The notes below the pieces were generated by a model. It was not told the DNA's origin. It did not search any database and saw nothing but the letters and a program-made list of their open reading frames with translations. A program made the position numbers and the translations under genes. From Nocardia sputorum (GTDB taxonomy: Bacteria; Actinomycetota; Actinomycetes; Mycobacteriales; Mycobacteriaceae), in contig NZ_AP026978.1 of assembly GCF_027924405.1 (NCBI RefSeq), forward strand, positions 5,766,001-5,830,000: DNA of 64,000 bases, in the 5' to 3' direction. This document shows, piece by piece, positions 17,423-25,970 of this stretch. How positions within the stretch are numbered: the first letter of the stretch is position 1; each line of letters opens with the position of its first letter.

Positions 17423-18646
17423 TCAGCGCATCACGCCGGTGTGCCCGGTGGAGTAGCGGCCGGGCTGCGGCCAGATGGTGAGCCCGTGCGGCCCTTTACC
17501 GACGGGGATGCGCGCCAACAGGTTCCAATTGACGATATCGATGGCGTACACCTCGCCGTGATGGCGGCCGGACGCCCAGAAGACGCGACCGTCCGCGGAG
17601 ATGTTGCCCATGTCAGGACTGCCGCCCCCGGGCACGAACCACTTGCGCACCAACCCGTTCGCCGCGAAATCCCACACCGAGATGCTGCCTTCGTGCCGGT
17701 TGGTGATAAGCATCTGCGCGGAATCGCGGGAGACGTAGAGCCCGTGGGTTCCCTTGCCGGTCGGCACGAACCCGATCAGGTCGAAGGTGTGCGCGTCGAA
17801 GAGGTAGACGCCGTCGGCGGTCATGTCGGCGACGAAGAATGTGTTCCCGTCCGGGGACAGCTTCACGTCCTGGGGCTTGCCCGAGCGGCCGCCGGGCAGG
17901 TCGACCATCTTGACGACTTTGCGCGCGGCCACGTCGAAAACCAGCATCCGGCCGACGAATTCGCACGACGCCAGCGCGAGCCGGCCGTCGGCGGTGAAGT
18001 CCATGTGATCGACCCCCGCGCAGTCCGGCACCGCCATGGCGTGCATCTTCTGCCAGGTCAGCGGATCGTAGAAGTCCAGCGACTTGTCCGCCTCCGCGAC
18101 GACGAGCGCGTACCGGCCGTCCGGCGTGTAGTACATGTTGTAGGGATCGCGCACCGGGAAGGGCGCGCCCGGCTTGCCCGTCCGCGGATCGATCGGCAAC
18201 AGGCTGCCTCCGCCCAGCGGCAGGTCGTTGGTGACGTAGAGGGTCTGCATGTCGTAGGACGGCACGACGTGCTGCGGTTCCGAGCCGCCCGCCGGGAAGG
18301 TGTCGATCACCCGGAAGGTGTCCGGATCGATCACCGAGACCGTGTTCGACTGGCTGTTGGGCACGTAGACCAGCGTGCGGTGGTCGGCCACCGCCGGGCT
18401 GAGCACCCGGTTGGCCGCGTACACGTCGGTCGGCGAGAGGGGCGGCGGCATCCCCGGCAGCGGATCGGCCATGTGCGGTGGGAGCCTCTCCGCGCTCGGG
18501 GCGGCGGCCACGGTGGCCGGGACGGCCGGGCTCTGCTCGGCGTCCACCGTGCCCGCGTCACTGGCCGCGCAACCGGCCACGGCCGAGAGCGTCAGCACCG
18601 CGACGAGATGCAGGGCGCGGCACCGGTAGGTCCGCTGTCGGTTCAC
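17423..18646 (-). CDS. YVTN/YncE-type beta-propeller lipoprotein
   Basis: A 407-aa lipoprotein anchored outside the membrane. The signal peptide (LHLVAVLTLSAVAGC) ends in a lipobox with Cys as the acylated residue, followed by a Pro/Ala linker. The body is a string of beta-propeller repeats such as LVYVPNSQSNTVSVIDPDTF, KLSPDGNTFFVADM and RYALVVAEADKSLDFYDP, the surface-layer YVTN pattern. The GTG at 18646 is preferred since AAGGTG lies 6 bases upstream and the signal peptide starts right after. Ligand or partner unknown; such proteins act in envelope binding or electron-transfer scaffolds. No operon partner. Confidence 0.85.
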   Translation of the reverse strand: MNRQRTYRCRALHLVAVLTLSAVAGCAASDAGTVDAEQSPAVPATVAAAPSAERLPPHMADPLPGMPPPLSPTDVYAANRVLSPAVADHRTLVYVPNSQSNTVSVIDPDTFRVIDTFPAGGSEPQHVVPSYDMQTLYVTNDLPLGGGSLLPIDPRTGKPGAPFPVRDPYNMYYTPDGRYALVVAEADKSLDFYDPLTWQKMHAMAVPDCAGVDHMDFTADGRLALASCEFVGRMLVFDVAARKVVKMVDLPGGRSGKPQDVKLSPDGNTFFVADMTADGVYLFDAHTFDLIGFVPTGKGTHGLYVSRDSAQMLITNRHEGSISVWDFAANGLVRKWFVPGGGSPDMGNISADGRVFWASGRHHGEVYAIDIVNWNLLARIPVGKGPHGLTIWPQPGRYSTGHTGVMR

Positions 18647-18773
18647 GCGTTGCACCTTGTCGCAGCGTGGTGACCACAAGATGACATGGGTGCGAAGCCT
18701 AGGAGGTGGATCCGGGATTCCGGCGTAGCCCGCGCCGCGGGACACCGGAATGCCCGGATCTCCTTCCCTCGCG

Positions 18774-20108
18774 TTAGTCGACGCCGGCCAGGACGCGATC
18801 CAGCGCGTCGACGGCCTCGTCCAGTTCGGCGCCGGTGACCGTCAGCGGCGGACGAAACCGGATGCCCCGCTCGCCGGTGCCGAGAATCAGCACGCGTTCC
18901 CGCTCGCGCAGCGCGGTGAGCACCTCGTCGCGCAGCCGGGACGACGACAGCGTGATCGCGCACATCAGGCCGCGTCCGCGCGGCTCGCTGACGTCGGCGT
19001 GCCGGGCCGCGAGCGCGCCGAGCCGTTCCAGCAGGTGCGCGCCCAGCGGACGGGACCGTTCGATCAGCTCGTCGCGCTCGAGCACCTCCAGGATGCGCCG
19101 GCTGCGCACCATGTCGGCGAGGTTGCCGCCCCAGGTGGAGTTGAGCCGGGAGCTGACCGCGAACACGTTGCCGGGCACCTCGTCCACGCGCCCGCCCGCC
19201 ATGACGCCGCACACCTGGGTCCGCTTGCCGAACGCGACGACGTCCGGCGCCAAGCCGAGTTGCTGATAGGCCCAGGCGGTTCCGGTCATGCCGACCCCGG
19301 TCTGCACCTCGTCCAGCACGAACAGCGCGTCGTGCTCGTGACACAGTCGTTGCACCGCTTGCAGGAACTGCGGGCGCAGGTGCCGGTCGCCACCCTCGCC
19401 CTGGATCGGCTCGGCGATGAAACACGCTATGTCATGCGGGTTCTCCTCGAACGCCCGGCGTGCCTGGGCCAGCGCGCAGGCCTCCGCCTCCTCGACGTCG
19501 AACGCGTCGGTGATGTAGGGCGACTTGATCCGGGGCCAGTCGAACTTGGGGAAACGCGCGGTCTTCACCGGATCGGTGTTGGTGAGCGACATGGTGTAAC
19601 CGGTGCGGCCGTGGAACGCGCCGGTCAGATGCAGCACCTTGGCCCCTAGTTCCGGTGCGCGACCGTGGGATTCGTTGTGCCTGCTCTTCCAGTCGAACGC
19701 GATCTTGAGGGCGTTCTCCACCGCCAGCGCGCCGCCGTCGATGAAGAACAGATGCGGTAGCCGCGGGTCGCCGAGCACCCGGACGAACGTCTCGACGAAA
19801 CGGGCCATCTCGACGGTGTAGATATCGGAGTTGCTCGGCTTGTTCAGTGCCGCGCTGACGAGCTCGGCCCGGAACTGCGCGTCCTCGGCGAGGGCCGGAT
19901 GGTTCATGCCCAGCGCGTTGGAGGCGAAGAAGCCGAACATGTCGAGGTAGGAGCTGCCGTCGCGTTCGTCGACGAGGCGGCAGCCACGGGAACGGTTGAG
20001 GTCGAGAACCAGGTCGAAGCCGTCGGCCAGGATGCTCGCCGACAAGATCTCATGAACCCGGGCGGCGGGGGTGACCGCCGGGCGGGTGCGTTCCAGTTCG
20101 ATGGTCAC
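18774..20108 (-). CDS. lat: L-lysine 6-transaminase
   Basis: A 444-aa class III PLP aminotransferase that moves the epsilon-amino group of lysine to 2-oxoglutarate, giving piperideine-6-carboxylate. The PLP-binding region is seen in FVLDEVQTGVGMTGT and the Schiff-base Lys in VVAFGKRTQVCG. Gene order lrpA-lat opposite pcd is exactly that of M. tuberculosis Rv3291c-Rv3290c-Rv3293. The start is GTG; a 6-2-6 inverted repeat 13 bp upstream is a likely Lrp site. The product is the substrate of the Pcd dehydrogenase encoded nearby, giving 2-aminoadipate; in some actinomycetes the same step feeds beta-lactam synthesis, but no beta-lactam genes are seen here. Confidence 0.95.
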   Translation of the reverse strand: MTIELERTRPAVTPAARVHEILSASILADGFDLVLDLNRSRGCRLVDERDGSSYLDMFGFFASNALGMNHPALAEDAQFRAELVSAALNKPSNSDIYTVEMARFVETFVRVLGDPRLPHLFFIDGGALAVENALKIAFDWKSRHNESHGRAPELGAKVLHLTGAFHGRTGYTMSLTNTDPVKTARFPKFDWPRIKSPYITDAFDVEEAEACALAQARRAFEENPHDIACFIAEPIQGEGGDRHLRPQFLQAVQRLCHEHDALFVLDEVQTGVGMTGTAWAYQQLGLAPDVVAFGKRTQVCGVMAGGRVDEVPGNVFAVSSRLNSTWGGNLADMVRSRRILEVLERDELIERSRPLGAHLLERLGALAARHADVSEPRGRGLMCAITLSSSRLRDEVLTALRERERVLILGTGERGIRFRPPLTVTGAELDEAVDALDRVLAGVD

Positions 20109-20120
20109 GACCTGAGGGTA

Positions 20121-20134
20121 CGTAAAAATTTACG
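20121..20134. promoter_or_regulatory. AT-rich inverted repeat, candidate Lrp operator
   Basis: CGTAAA-N2-TTTACG lies in the 64-bp AT-rich gap between lrpA and lat, 13 bp before the lat start. Lrp/AsnC proteins bind such AT-centred palindromes; lrpA is the adjacent gene. Confidence 0.5.
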
Positions 20135-20172
20135 GAACCTCTACAACAAAGCGGATTAATTACACAGAATCG

Positions 20173-20625
20173 CTACCTGTCATAGAATGTCTGCAAGATG
20201 ATGGTGCTCCGGGTGCGCACGTTGGCGGTGGCTCTGATCTCTTGGAGCAACTGCTCGAGGTGCCGCGGGGACGCCACACGCACCAGCAGGATGTAGCTCT
20301 CCTCGCCGGCTACCGAGTGGCACGCCTCGATGCCGGGGATGTGCTGCAGCACGGCGGGGGCGTCATCGGGTTGCGACGGGTCGAGAGGAGTGATCGCGAC
20401 GAATGCCGACAGCAGTTGGCCGAGCGCTTCGGGATCGACGTGCGCGGTGTACCCGCGGATCACACCGCGGGCCTCTAATCGGCGGACCCGGGACTGCACC
20501 GCGGACACCGACAGACTCGCCTTCTCGGCCAGATTCGACAGGGTGGCCCGTCCATCGGCCATCAGCTCACGAATCAGCAGGCGATCGATGTCATCGAGTA
20601 CGGGTCTTGCCGGTGTATCCGCCAT
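20173..20625 (-). CDS. lrpA: Lrp/AsnC-family transcriptional regulator
   Basis: A 150-aa feast/famine regulator: N-terminal helix-turn-helix (LLIRELMADGRATLSNLAEKA, VSAVQSRVRRLEARGVI) and the C-terminal RAM ligand domain (SAFVAITPLD ... IPGIEACHSVAGEESYILLVRVASPRHLEQLL). It lies directly upstream of lat on the same strand and divergent from pcd, so it probably senses lysine or another amino acid and controls lysine degradation, as reported for the mycobacterial orthologue. Confidence 0.93.
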   Translation of the reverse strand: MADTPARPVLDDIDRLLIRELMADGRATLSNLAEKASLSVSAVQSRVRRLEARGVIRGYTAHVDPEALGQLLSAFVAITPLDPSQPDDAPAVLQHIPGIEACHSVAGEESYILLVRVASPRHLEQLLQEIRATANVRTRSTIILQTFYDR

Positions 20626-20737
20626 CAGCGAAGGCTAACTCAGGCAGCCCGCCTCGTGTCCGAAACCTGACCTCCCCCCTCCCGCTATGTGGGACAGACA
20701 CGCCGCGACGCGGCCGAAAGGTACGGCGGAACAACAC

Positions 20738-22267
20738 ATGACCGAGGTACTCGACGACCGGGCCACCCGGCAACTCGCTGCCCGCGCCGATTCGGTGCTG
20801 CGCCGATTGGATGCGCCGCCCATCGAATCCGGCGATCTGTCCGCGCGCACTCCGATCACCGGAGGTGAGCTGACCACCCTGCGGTCGACCGCACTGCCGG
20901 AGGTCGACGCCGCGATCGGCCGGGCCGCGGCCGCCTTCCACGCCTGGCGCGGGGTCCCGGCTCCCGTCCGGGCCGGGACGGTGCGCAGGCTGGGGCAGCT
21001 GCTCACCGAGCACAAGAGCGACCTGGCCGAGCTGGTGACGCTGGAGGCGGGCAAGATCCCCGCCGAGGCCGCGGGTGAAGTGCAGGAGATGATCGACATC
21101 TGCGAATTCGCCGTCGGCCTGTCCCGGCAGCTGTACGGCTACACCATGCCCTCCGAACGTCCGGGCCACCGGTTGATGGAGACCTGGCATCCGCTCGGCG
21201 TGGTCGGGGTCATCTCGGCGTTCAACTTCCCGGTCGCGGTCTGGGCGTGGAACACGGCGATCGCGCTGGTCTGCGGCGACACCGTGGTGTGGAAGCCGTC
21301 GGAGACCACGCCGCTGACGGCCGTCGCCTGCCACACGCTGCTGCGGCGCGCGGCCGCCGAGGCAGGCGCGGATCCCGAGATCCATCAATTGATCCTGGGC
21401 GCGAGCGATATCGGCGCCCGCCTCGTCGACGACGAACGGGTGCCGCTGGTGAGCGCGACCGGCTCGGTGCGGATGGGCCGGCTGGTGGCGCCGCGGGTGG
21501 CCGAGCGGCTCGGGCGCTGCCTACTGGAGCTGGGCGGCAACAACGGCGCGATCGTCACCGCGTCCGCCGACCTCGACCTCGCGGCGCGGGCCATCGTGTT
21601 CGCTGCGGCGGGCACGGCCGGTCAGCGGTGCACCACACTGCGGCGGCTGATCGTGCACCGGGACGTGGCGGGCCCGCTGGTGGACCGGCTCGAGCGGGCA
21701 TACCGGCAGCTGCGCGTCGGCAATCCGTTCGACGACGGGGTTCTGGTCGGGCCGCTGATCGACGGCAAGGCCCACACCGCGATGCGCGCGGCGCTGGACA
21801 AGGCGGTCAGCGACGGCGGCGAACTGGTCTGCGGCGGTGAACGAGTCGACGGATTCGGCGACGACGCCCATTACGTGCGGCCGGCGCTGGTGCGCATGCC
21901 CGCTCAGACCGCGGTGGTGCGGGAAGAGACCTTCGCGCCGATCCTCTACGTGCTCACCTACGACGACTTCGAGCACGCGATCAGGGTGCACAACGAAGTG
22001 CCGCAGGGCCTTTCGTCCTCGATCTTCACCACCGACCAGCGCGAGGCCGAACGCTTCCTCGCCGCCGACGGCTCCGACTGCGGCATCGCCAATGTCAACA
22101 TCGGCACCTCCGGCGCCGAGATCGGCGGCGCCTTCGGCGGTGAGAAGCAAACCGGCGGCGGACGCGAATCCGGCTCGGACTCCTGGAAGGCCTACATGCG
22201 CCGAGCCACCAACACCGTCAACTACTCCACCGAACTCCCCCTCGCTCAAGGCATCGAATTCGGCTGA
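20738..22267 (+). CDS. pcd: Piperideine-6-carboxylate / aminoadipate semialdehyde dehydrogenase
   Basis: A 509-aa NAD(P)-dependent aldehyde dehydrogenase that oxidises the Lat product to 2-aminoadipate. Seen: the fold start at VRAGTVRRLGQLL, SAFNFPVAVWAWN, general-base Glu in LLELGGNNGAI, catalytic Cys298 in GQRCTTLRRL and EETFAPILYV. The ATG at 20738 (MTEVLDDRATRQ) is preferred; GGCGGA is 7 bases upstream. Position opposite lrpA and lat supports the pathway assignment. The gene marks the left edge of conserved synteny before the accessory block. Confidence 0.93.
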   Translation: MTEVLDDRATRQLAARADSVLRRLDAPPIESGDLSARTPITGGELTTLRSTALPEVDAAIGRAAAAFHAWRGVPAPVRAGTVRRLGQLLTEHKSDLAELVTLEAGKIPAEAAGEVQEMIDICEFAVGLSRQLYGYTMPSERPGHRLMETWHPLGVVGVISAFNFPVAVWAWNTAIALVCGDTVVWKPSETTPLTAVACHTLLRRAAAEAGADPEIHQLILGASDIGARLVDDERVPLVSATGSVRMGRLVAPRVAERLGRCLLELGGNNGAIVTASADLDLAARAIVFAAAGTAGQRCTTLRRLIVHRDVAGPLVDRLERAYRQLRVGNPFDDGVLVGPLIDGKAHTAMRAALDKAVSDGGELVCGGERVDGFGDDAHYVRPALVRMPAQTAVVREETFAPILYVLTYDDFEHAIRVHNEVPQGLSSSIFTTDQREAERFLAADGSDCGIANVNIGTSGAEIGGAFGGEKQTGGGRESGSDSWKAYMRRATNTVNYSTELPLAQGIEFG

Positions 22268-22482
22268 GCCCGGCCCCCGCACCCCCTCCCCGGCTGCCAC
22301 ACCCGCGGTGACTGCCGCGTCCTGACGGGCTCGGCTGCCATGCGGGTGCCATGAACGGGCGCGGGCCGACGTTTCCCGCCCCCAGCGGTGCACGATGGGA
22401 TCCGCTGTGGGTGGGCAGCCCGGTTCGGGCCTCACCCGGCCACCGGGCGGTAGCGCGCCCGAAGTCATTCAGGAGGGGAACA

Positions 22483-22860
22483 ATGCGATCAATCATCCGC
22501 GCGGCCGCGGCGCCGCTGGCCGGCTTCGCCATTCTGCTGTCCGGCATTCCGTTCGCCGCGGCGGCTTCCGCCGTCGTCACGGACGCGGGCGCCGCCGTCG
22601 TCACGACCGAGCGGCCCGCGGCGGTGACCGAGATCGGATTCGACGCGGTGGCGGGACGTCGTCCGCACTACATCGCGGGATACACCAACCACGCACGCCA
22701 GCGAATGGCCGAGCGCCGGATCAACGAGGATCAGGTCGAGGACGCCATCTACAGCAAGTACGAGGGGCAGTGGCAGCCCGAGCACCGTACCTGGCTGGTG
22801 ACCTGGGGCGGGATCTCGGTGGCGATCAACGAGGACGCCTACATCGTCACGGTGATGTAG
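22483..22860 (+). CDS. Secreted DUF4258-like small protein
   Basis: A 125-aa protein with a clear Sec signal peptide (RAAAAPLAGFAILLSGIPFAAAASA) after a strong AGGAGGGG site. The mature part contains YTNHARQRMAERRINEDQVEDAI and ends WLVTWGGISVAINEDAYIVTVM, the pattern of DUF4258 domains, which in some systems are toxin-like. It is 53 bp upstream of the Ntox21-like secreted protein on the same strand, so the two may be co-expressed. Whether it is toxic, structural or regulatory cannot be told. Confidence 0.72.
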   Translation: MRSIIRAAAAPLAGFAILLSGIPFAAAASAVVTDAGAAVVTTERPAAVTEIGFDAVAGRRPHYIAGYTNHARQRMAERRINEDQVEDAIYSKYEGQWQPEHRTWLVTWGGISVAINEDAYIVTVM

Positions 22861-22913
22861 CAGTTCTTCCGCACCGGGAAGACCGCTACCTCGCACCGAC
22901 GATCGGAAACGCA

Positions 22914-23330
22914 ATGACGACCATTCGCACGTCTGCGACCGCCGCCTTGTTCGCGACGTGGTCACTCATCACCTTCGCGAGCGCGCAGGCGGTCGCCGCC
23001 CCGCTCGAGGACGCGACGCCACCCGCCGCGGCGCTCACCTTCCGAGCCGATGCCCCGGCTGTGCCGTTCGGTTTCGAGTTCGCGGCCAAGCGGTTCACCG
23101 ACAGTGAGGACAGAGCCGCCGCTCGTGATCTCGGTTACGCTGAGGCCAAGGTGGGCCGAAGTCACGGGTGCCTGATCTTCAAGCACGCGAAGAAGAATTT
23201 GTACATTTCGCAGGACGTCGACGGCCACAACGGGGGGCGCTGGAAGATGGCGAGTTCCCCGGAACGGCTCGCCTCGAAGGACACCCGGATGGGGACGTAC
23301 GACGACAAGCTCAACCGGATTGGGGACTGA
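22914..23330 (+). CDS. Secreted Ntox21-like toxin
   Basis: A 138-aa protein with an N-terminal signal peptide (ATAALFATWSLITFASAQAVA) and a C-terminal domain of about 75 residues. That domain carries SHGCLIFKHAKKNLYISQDVD, HNGGRWKMA and KDTRMGTYDDKLNRIGD. This is the sequence pattern I know from the C-terminal toxin domains called Ntox21 in polymorphic toxins, predicted RNases. Here the domain is not at the end of a large delivery protein but directly behind a signal peptide. Two paralogous small acidic genes follow at once and are the expected immunity partners. Confidence 0.72.
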   Translation: MTTIRTSATAALFATWSLITFASAQAVAAPLEDATPPAAALTFRADAPAVPFGFEFAAKRFTDSEDRAAARDLGYAEAKVGRSHGCLIFKHAKKNLYISQDVDGHNGGRWKMASSPERLASKDTRMGTYDDKLNRIGD

Positions 23331-23331
23331 C

Positions 23332-23715
23332 TTGGATCGTCCGAACAACCAGATCCCGGCTGCCGCGGCCCACGCCGGAACGTGGCAGATACACTTCGAC
23401 CCGGGGCTCACGAAGGAGAACGTCGAGCGTATCGCCGATTACGCGATCGCAGAGGGCATGGGCGCCCCGGACTCGGCGGATTTCCTCCGGGCGGGGCGGG
23501 ACCCGCGGTTCTGGTTTTCGGGCGTCCTCGACAGCGCCGAAGTCGACGCGTGCCGTCAGGTGCTGCGCAAGGTGGTGCACGACGAGCCGACGACCGACCA
23601 GGACTTGGCACCGATCCGCGAGTTCATCCGTCGGTTCGACGACTGGCTGCGAGACCTGGCGTATCCGCGCGAAGAGATCTACGACGCGGACGACAGCTTC
23701 TTCGACTTCGACTGA
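23332..23715 (+). CDS. Putative immunity protein, copy 1
   Basis: A 127-aa very acidic cytoplasmic protein with no signal peptide, starting at a TTG one base after the toxin stop with GGGGA 5 bases upstream; a TTG at 23320 is the alternative. Its WQIHFDPGLTKENVERIADYA block aligns with WQILFPFGLTEEQVARLARFA of the next gene, so the two are paralogues. Immediate coupling to a secreted Ntox21-like toxin suggests immunity. The family is not one I can name. Confidence 0.65.
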   Translation: MDRPNNQIPAAAAHAGTWQIHFDPGLTKENVERIADYAIAEGMGAPDSADFLRAGRDPRFWFSGVLDSAEVDACRQVLRKVVHDEPTTDQDLAPIREFIRRFDDWLRDLAYPREEIYDADDSFFDFD

Positions 23716-23734
23716 AAACGATTGGAGCACCCTC

Positions 23735-24031
23735 ATGGCCGAGCCCGCAGCGCATCGGTGGCAGATCCTCTTCCCGTTTGGTCTGACCGAAGAGCAGGTG
23801 GCCCGTTTGGCCCGGTTCGCGGCCGGCAACGGCATCGACGAGCCCGCGCACGGCATCGACGACCGCGCGGTGTTCCGCTACGACTACGACCGTGCGACGG
23901 TCGAGCTGTACCGCCACGTCTTCCAGAAAGTTCTCGACGGCGCCGAACTCACCGACAGCAATCGGCTCGTGCTGACCGACTTCCTCGCGGAACTCGACGA
24001 CTGGCGTACGGCAGCCACCACACCTGACTGA
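23735..24031 (+). CDS. Putative immunity protein, copy 2
   Basis: A 98-aa acidic cytoplasmic protein paralogous to the preceding gene over its N-terminal and C-terminal blocks (WQILFPFGLTEEQ; LVLTDFLAELDDW against IREFIRRFDDW). The ATG has GGAG at 8 bases. Duplication of immunity genes after a toxin is common in polymorphic-toxin loci. A 9-bp-stem hairpin (24058-24066 with 24073-24081) without a T-run follows before the next gene. Confidence 0.62.
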   Translation: MAEPAAHRWQILFPFGLTEEQVARLARFAAGNGIDEPAHGIDDRAVFRYDYDRATVELYRHVFQKVLDGAELTDSNRLVLTDFLAELDDWRTAATTPD

Positions 24032-24095
24032 CACGCCCGCCGCGCGGGCCGCTGACCGCGCTCGCCATCGCAGGCGAGCGCAGGATCGAGATCGA

Positions 24096-25439
24096 ATGAC
24101 GGTGATCACCCGTGCGCAGCCGCGTCAGGAACACGACGGGGCCGCAGCCACAACTGTGTGGCACCCGTTGACGCGCATCGCCTTCCGCTTCTGCTTCGGC
24201 TATTTCACTCTCTATTGCTTGTGCACCCAGGTGATCAGCCCCGTGCTCGGATTCGCGAGCAGACCGTCCGCGGGGCTGAGCGCGGGCCCGCTGATGACGC
24301 CCCACGTGGATCGGGTCGCCGTGCACGTCTTCGGCGTGCACGAGCCGCTGGTGCACGACGCGACCGCGAGCAGCGACCGCACCTACGACTGGATACTGCT
24401 GTGCTGTCTGCTGGTCATCGCCGCCGCGGCCACCCTCGTCTGGTCCGTCCTGGATCGCCGCCGCGCCGCCTATCCGACGCTGCTCGTCTGGTTCCGCCTG
24501 TTTCTGCGGTTCGCGCTGGCGGGGCAGCTGCTGTTGTACGGCATGGCGAAGGTGCTGCTGACGCAGATGCCGTCACCACCGTTGACCACGCTGGTGACGC
24601 CGTTCGGCGAGTTGACGCCGATGGGGCTGCTCTGGTCGTCGGTCGGCGCCGCGCCGGCCTACGAGATCATGATCGGCGGTTTCGAAGCCGTCGGCGGCTT
24701 GCTGCTCGTGCTGCCGCGCACGACGACCCTCGGCGCGCTGCTCGGCACCATCGGCTTGACCCAGGTGTTCGTGCTGAATCTGACCTACGACGTGCCGGTC
24801 AAATCGATGTCGGCGCATCTGTTGTCGATGAGCGTCTTCCTGCTGGCGCCCGAGCTCGGCAGGCTGCTGAACGTGCTCTTGTCCCGTCGGCCGGTCGGGC
24901 TGTCGACACTGCCTCCGCTGTTCCGTACCAGCCGGTTGAACCGCTCGGCAATACTGGGGCAGGTACTGCTGGGGCTGTGGATCGCGATCCCCATCGCGCA
25001 GGACTGCATGGCCGCCTGGAGCGAACACGGCGAAGGGCGACCGAAACCGCCGCTCTACGGAGTGTGGCAGGTGGATCGGCTGGTGTCGGACGGCCGCGAG
25101 GTGCCACCGCTCGTCACCGATGACCGACGGTGGCGGCGCGTGTTCTTCGAATATCCCGGCGAATTCAAGGTGCAGCGCATGGACGACTCGATCGCCATCT
25201 ACCGGGCAACCGTCGACGTCGCCAACCATCGGCTGGACCTGAGCCGGTACGACAGGCCGAACGACATCGCGACGCTGACGCTCGAGACCCCGACGCCGGA
25301 CAGCGCGCAGCTGTCCGGCACGCTCGAGGGGCACCGCGTGGAGATCGGGCTTCGGCAGGTCGACCTGGACGCGCTCCCGCTGCTGAGCCGCCGGTTCCAC
25401 TGGGTGCAGGATTACCCGTACAACCCGGACAGCCGCTAG
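24096..25439 (+). CDS. DoxX-like multi-pass membrane protein with C-terminal soluble domain
   Basis: A 447-aa protein with at least seven hydrophobic segments between residues 25 and 310 (for example LAGQLLLYGMAKVLL, LLGTIGLTQVFVLNL and HLLSMSVFLLAPELGRLL), a pattern I associate with DoxX/DoxD-like membrane proteins. A 125-residue soluble C-terminus follows (PPLYGVWQVDRLVSDGREVPPL ...), which resembles a small beta-barrel. Function unknown. It ends 14 bp from the convergent lipoprotein gene of the lantibiotic region. Confidence 0.65.
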   Translation: MTVITRAQPRQEHDGAAATTVWHPLTRIAFRFCFGYFTLYCLCTQVISPVLGFASRPSAGLSAGPLMTPHVDRVAVHVFGVHEPLVHDATASSDRTYDWILLCCLLVIAAAATLVWSVLDRRRAAYPTLLVWFRLFLRFALAGQLLLYGMAKVLLTQMPSPPLTTLVTPFGELTPMGLLWSSVGAAPAYEIMIGGFEAVGGLLLVLPRTTTLGALLGTIGLTQVFVLNLTYDVPVKSMSAHLLSMSVFLLAPELGRLLNVLLSRRPVGLSTLPPLFRTSRLNRSAILGQVLLGLWIAIPIAQDCMAAWSEHGEGRPKPPLYGVWQVDRLVSDGREVPPLVTDDRRWRRVFFEYPGEFKVQRMDDSIAIYRATVDVANHRLDLSRYDRPNDIATLTLETPTPDSAQLSGTLEGHRVEIGLRQVDLDALPLLSRRFHWVQDYPYNPDSR

Positions 25440-25453
25440 CGCACACGTCCCCG

Positions 25454-25837
25454 CTAACCCGCGAACTTGCACAGCTGCAACGCGCGGCTGCGCAGGGCGC
25501 CGAGACTGATCTTGTCGCCCCCGGCGCCGTTCGCGCGCAAGGGTTCGATACCGGCCAGCCCGGCTTGTTCGGCTTTGTCGTTGAGCGCGTACGACTTCCC
25601 ATCCGGAGCGACGAACACCGCGACCTCGCCCGCGCGGCATTCGATGGTGCCGTGGTCGACCGTGAACGGCCACAGGTAGCCGAGGTTCGCACTGGTTACG
25701 GCTTGGCTGTTGGAGGTCGGCTCGGGCAACGGCACCGGATTGGGATGCTCCGGATCCTTCGCCCCCGAACCGCCACCACACGCCGTGACCGCCAACGCGC
25801 CGAAACAAACCACACCGATCAACAAGCGCCGAATCAT
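25454..25837 (-). CDS. Lantibiotic-cluster lipoprotein (Q-type immunity candidate), DUF2511-like
   Basis: A 127-aa lipoprotein: signal peptide [16 protein letters not shown] with the lipobox Cys at about residue 20, a Gly/Pro-rich linker, then a domain with [21 protein letters not shown] and DGKSYALND that resembles DUF2511. The ATG at 25837 has GGAGGGG directly upstream; a longer reading to 25903 would run through the promoter motif at 25877-25901. That motif is the sigma-factor box also found before the ECF gene and the immunity ABC pair. In mib/psp clusters an ECF-controlled lipoprotein (MibQ/PspQ) gives producer immunity, so the same role is inferred here. Confidence 0.75.
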   Translation of the reverse strand: MIRRLLIGVVCFGALAVTACGGGSGAKDPEHPNPVPLPEPTSNSQAVTSANLGYLWPFTVDHGTIECRAGEVAVFVAPDGKSYALNDKAEQAGLAGIEPLRANGAGGDKISLGALRSRALQLCKFAG

Positions 25838-25876
25838 CGTCCCCTCCAAGCACAGTGGAATCCGTCTACCCATGAC

Positions 25877-25901
25877 GTTGCGCTCTGCCACGTTTCGGTT
25901 C
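25877..25901 (-). promoter_or_regulatory. ECF sigma promoter, GAACC-N15-GCAAC
   Basis: On the minus strand GAACC, a 15-bp spacer and GCAAC, one base off the GCTAC of the other two sites. It lies 40 bp before the lipoprotein start, so the transcript would carry a leader of about 30 bases with the ribosome site. Confidence 0.7.
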
Positions 25902-25970
25902 ACGAGCGGCGATGGCAGTCACGGCGAATAGGGTCGAGAACAGGCCCCGCCCGCGACCCAGGGAGAGTTG

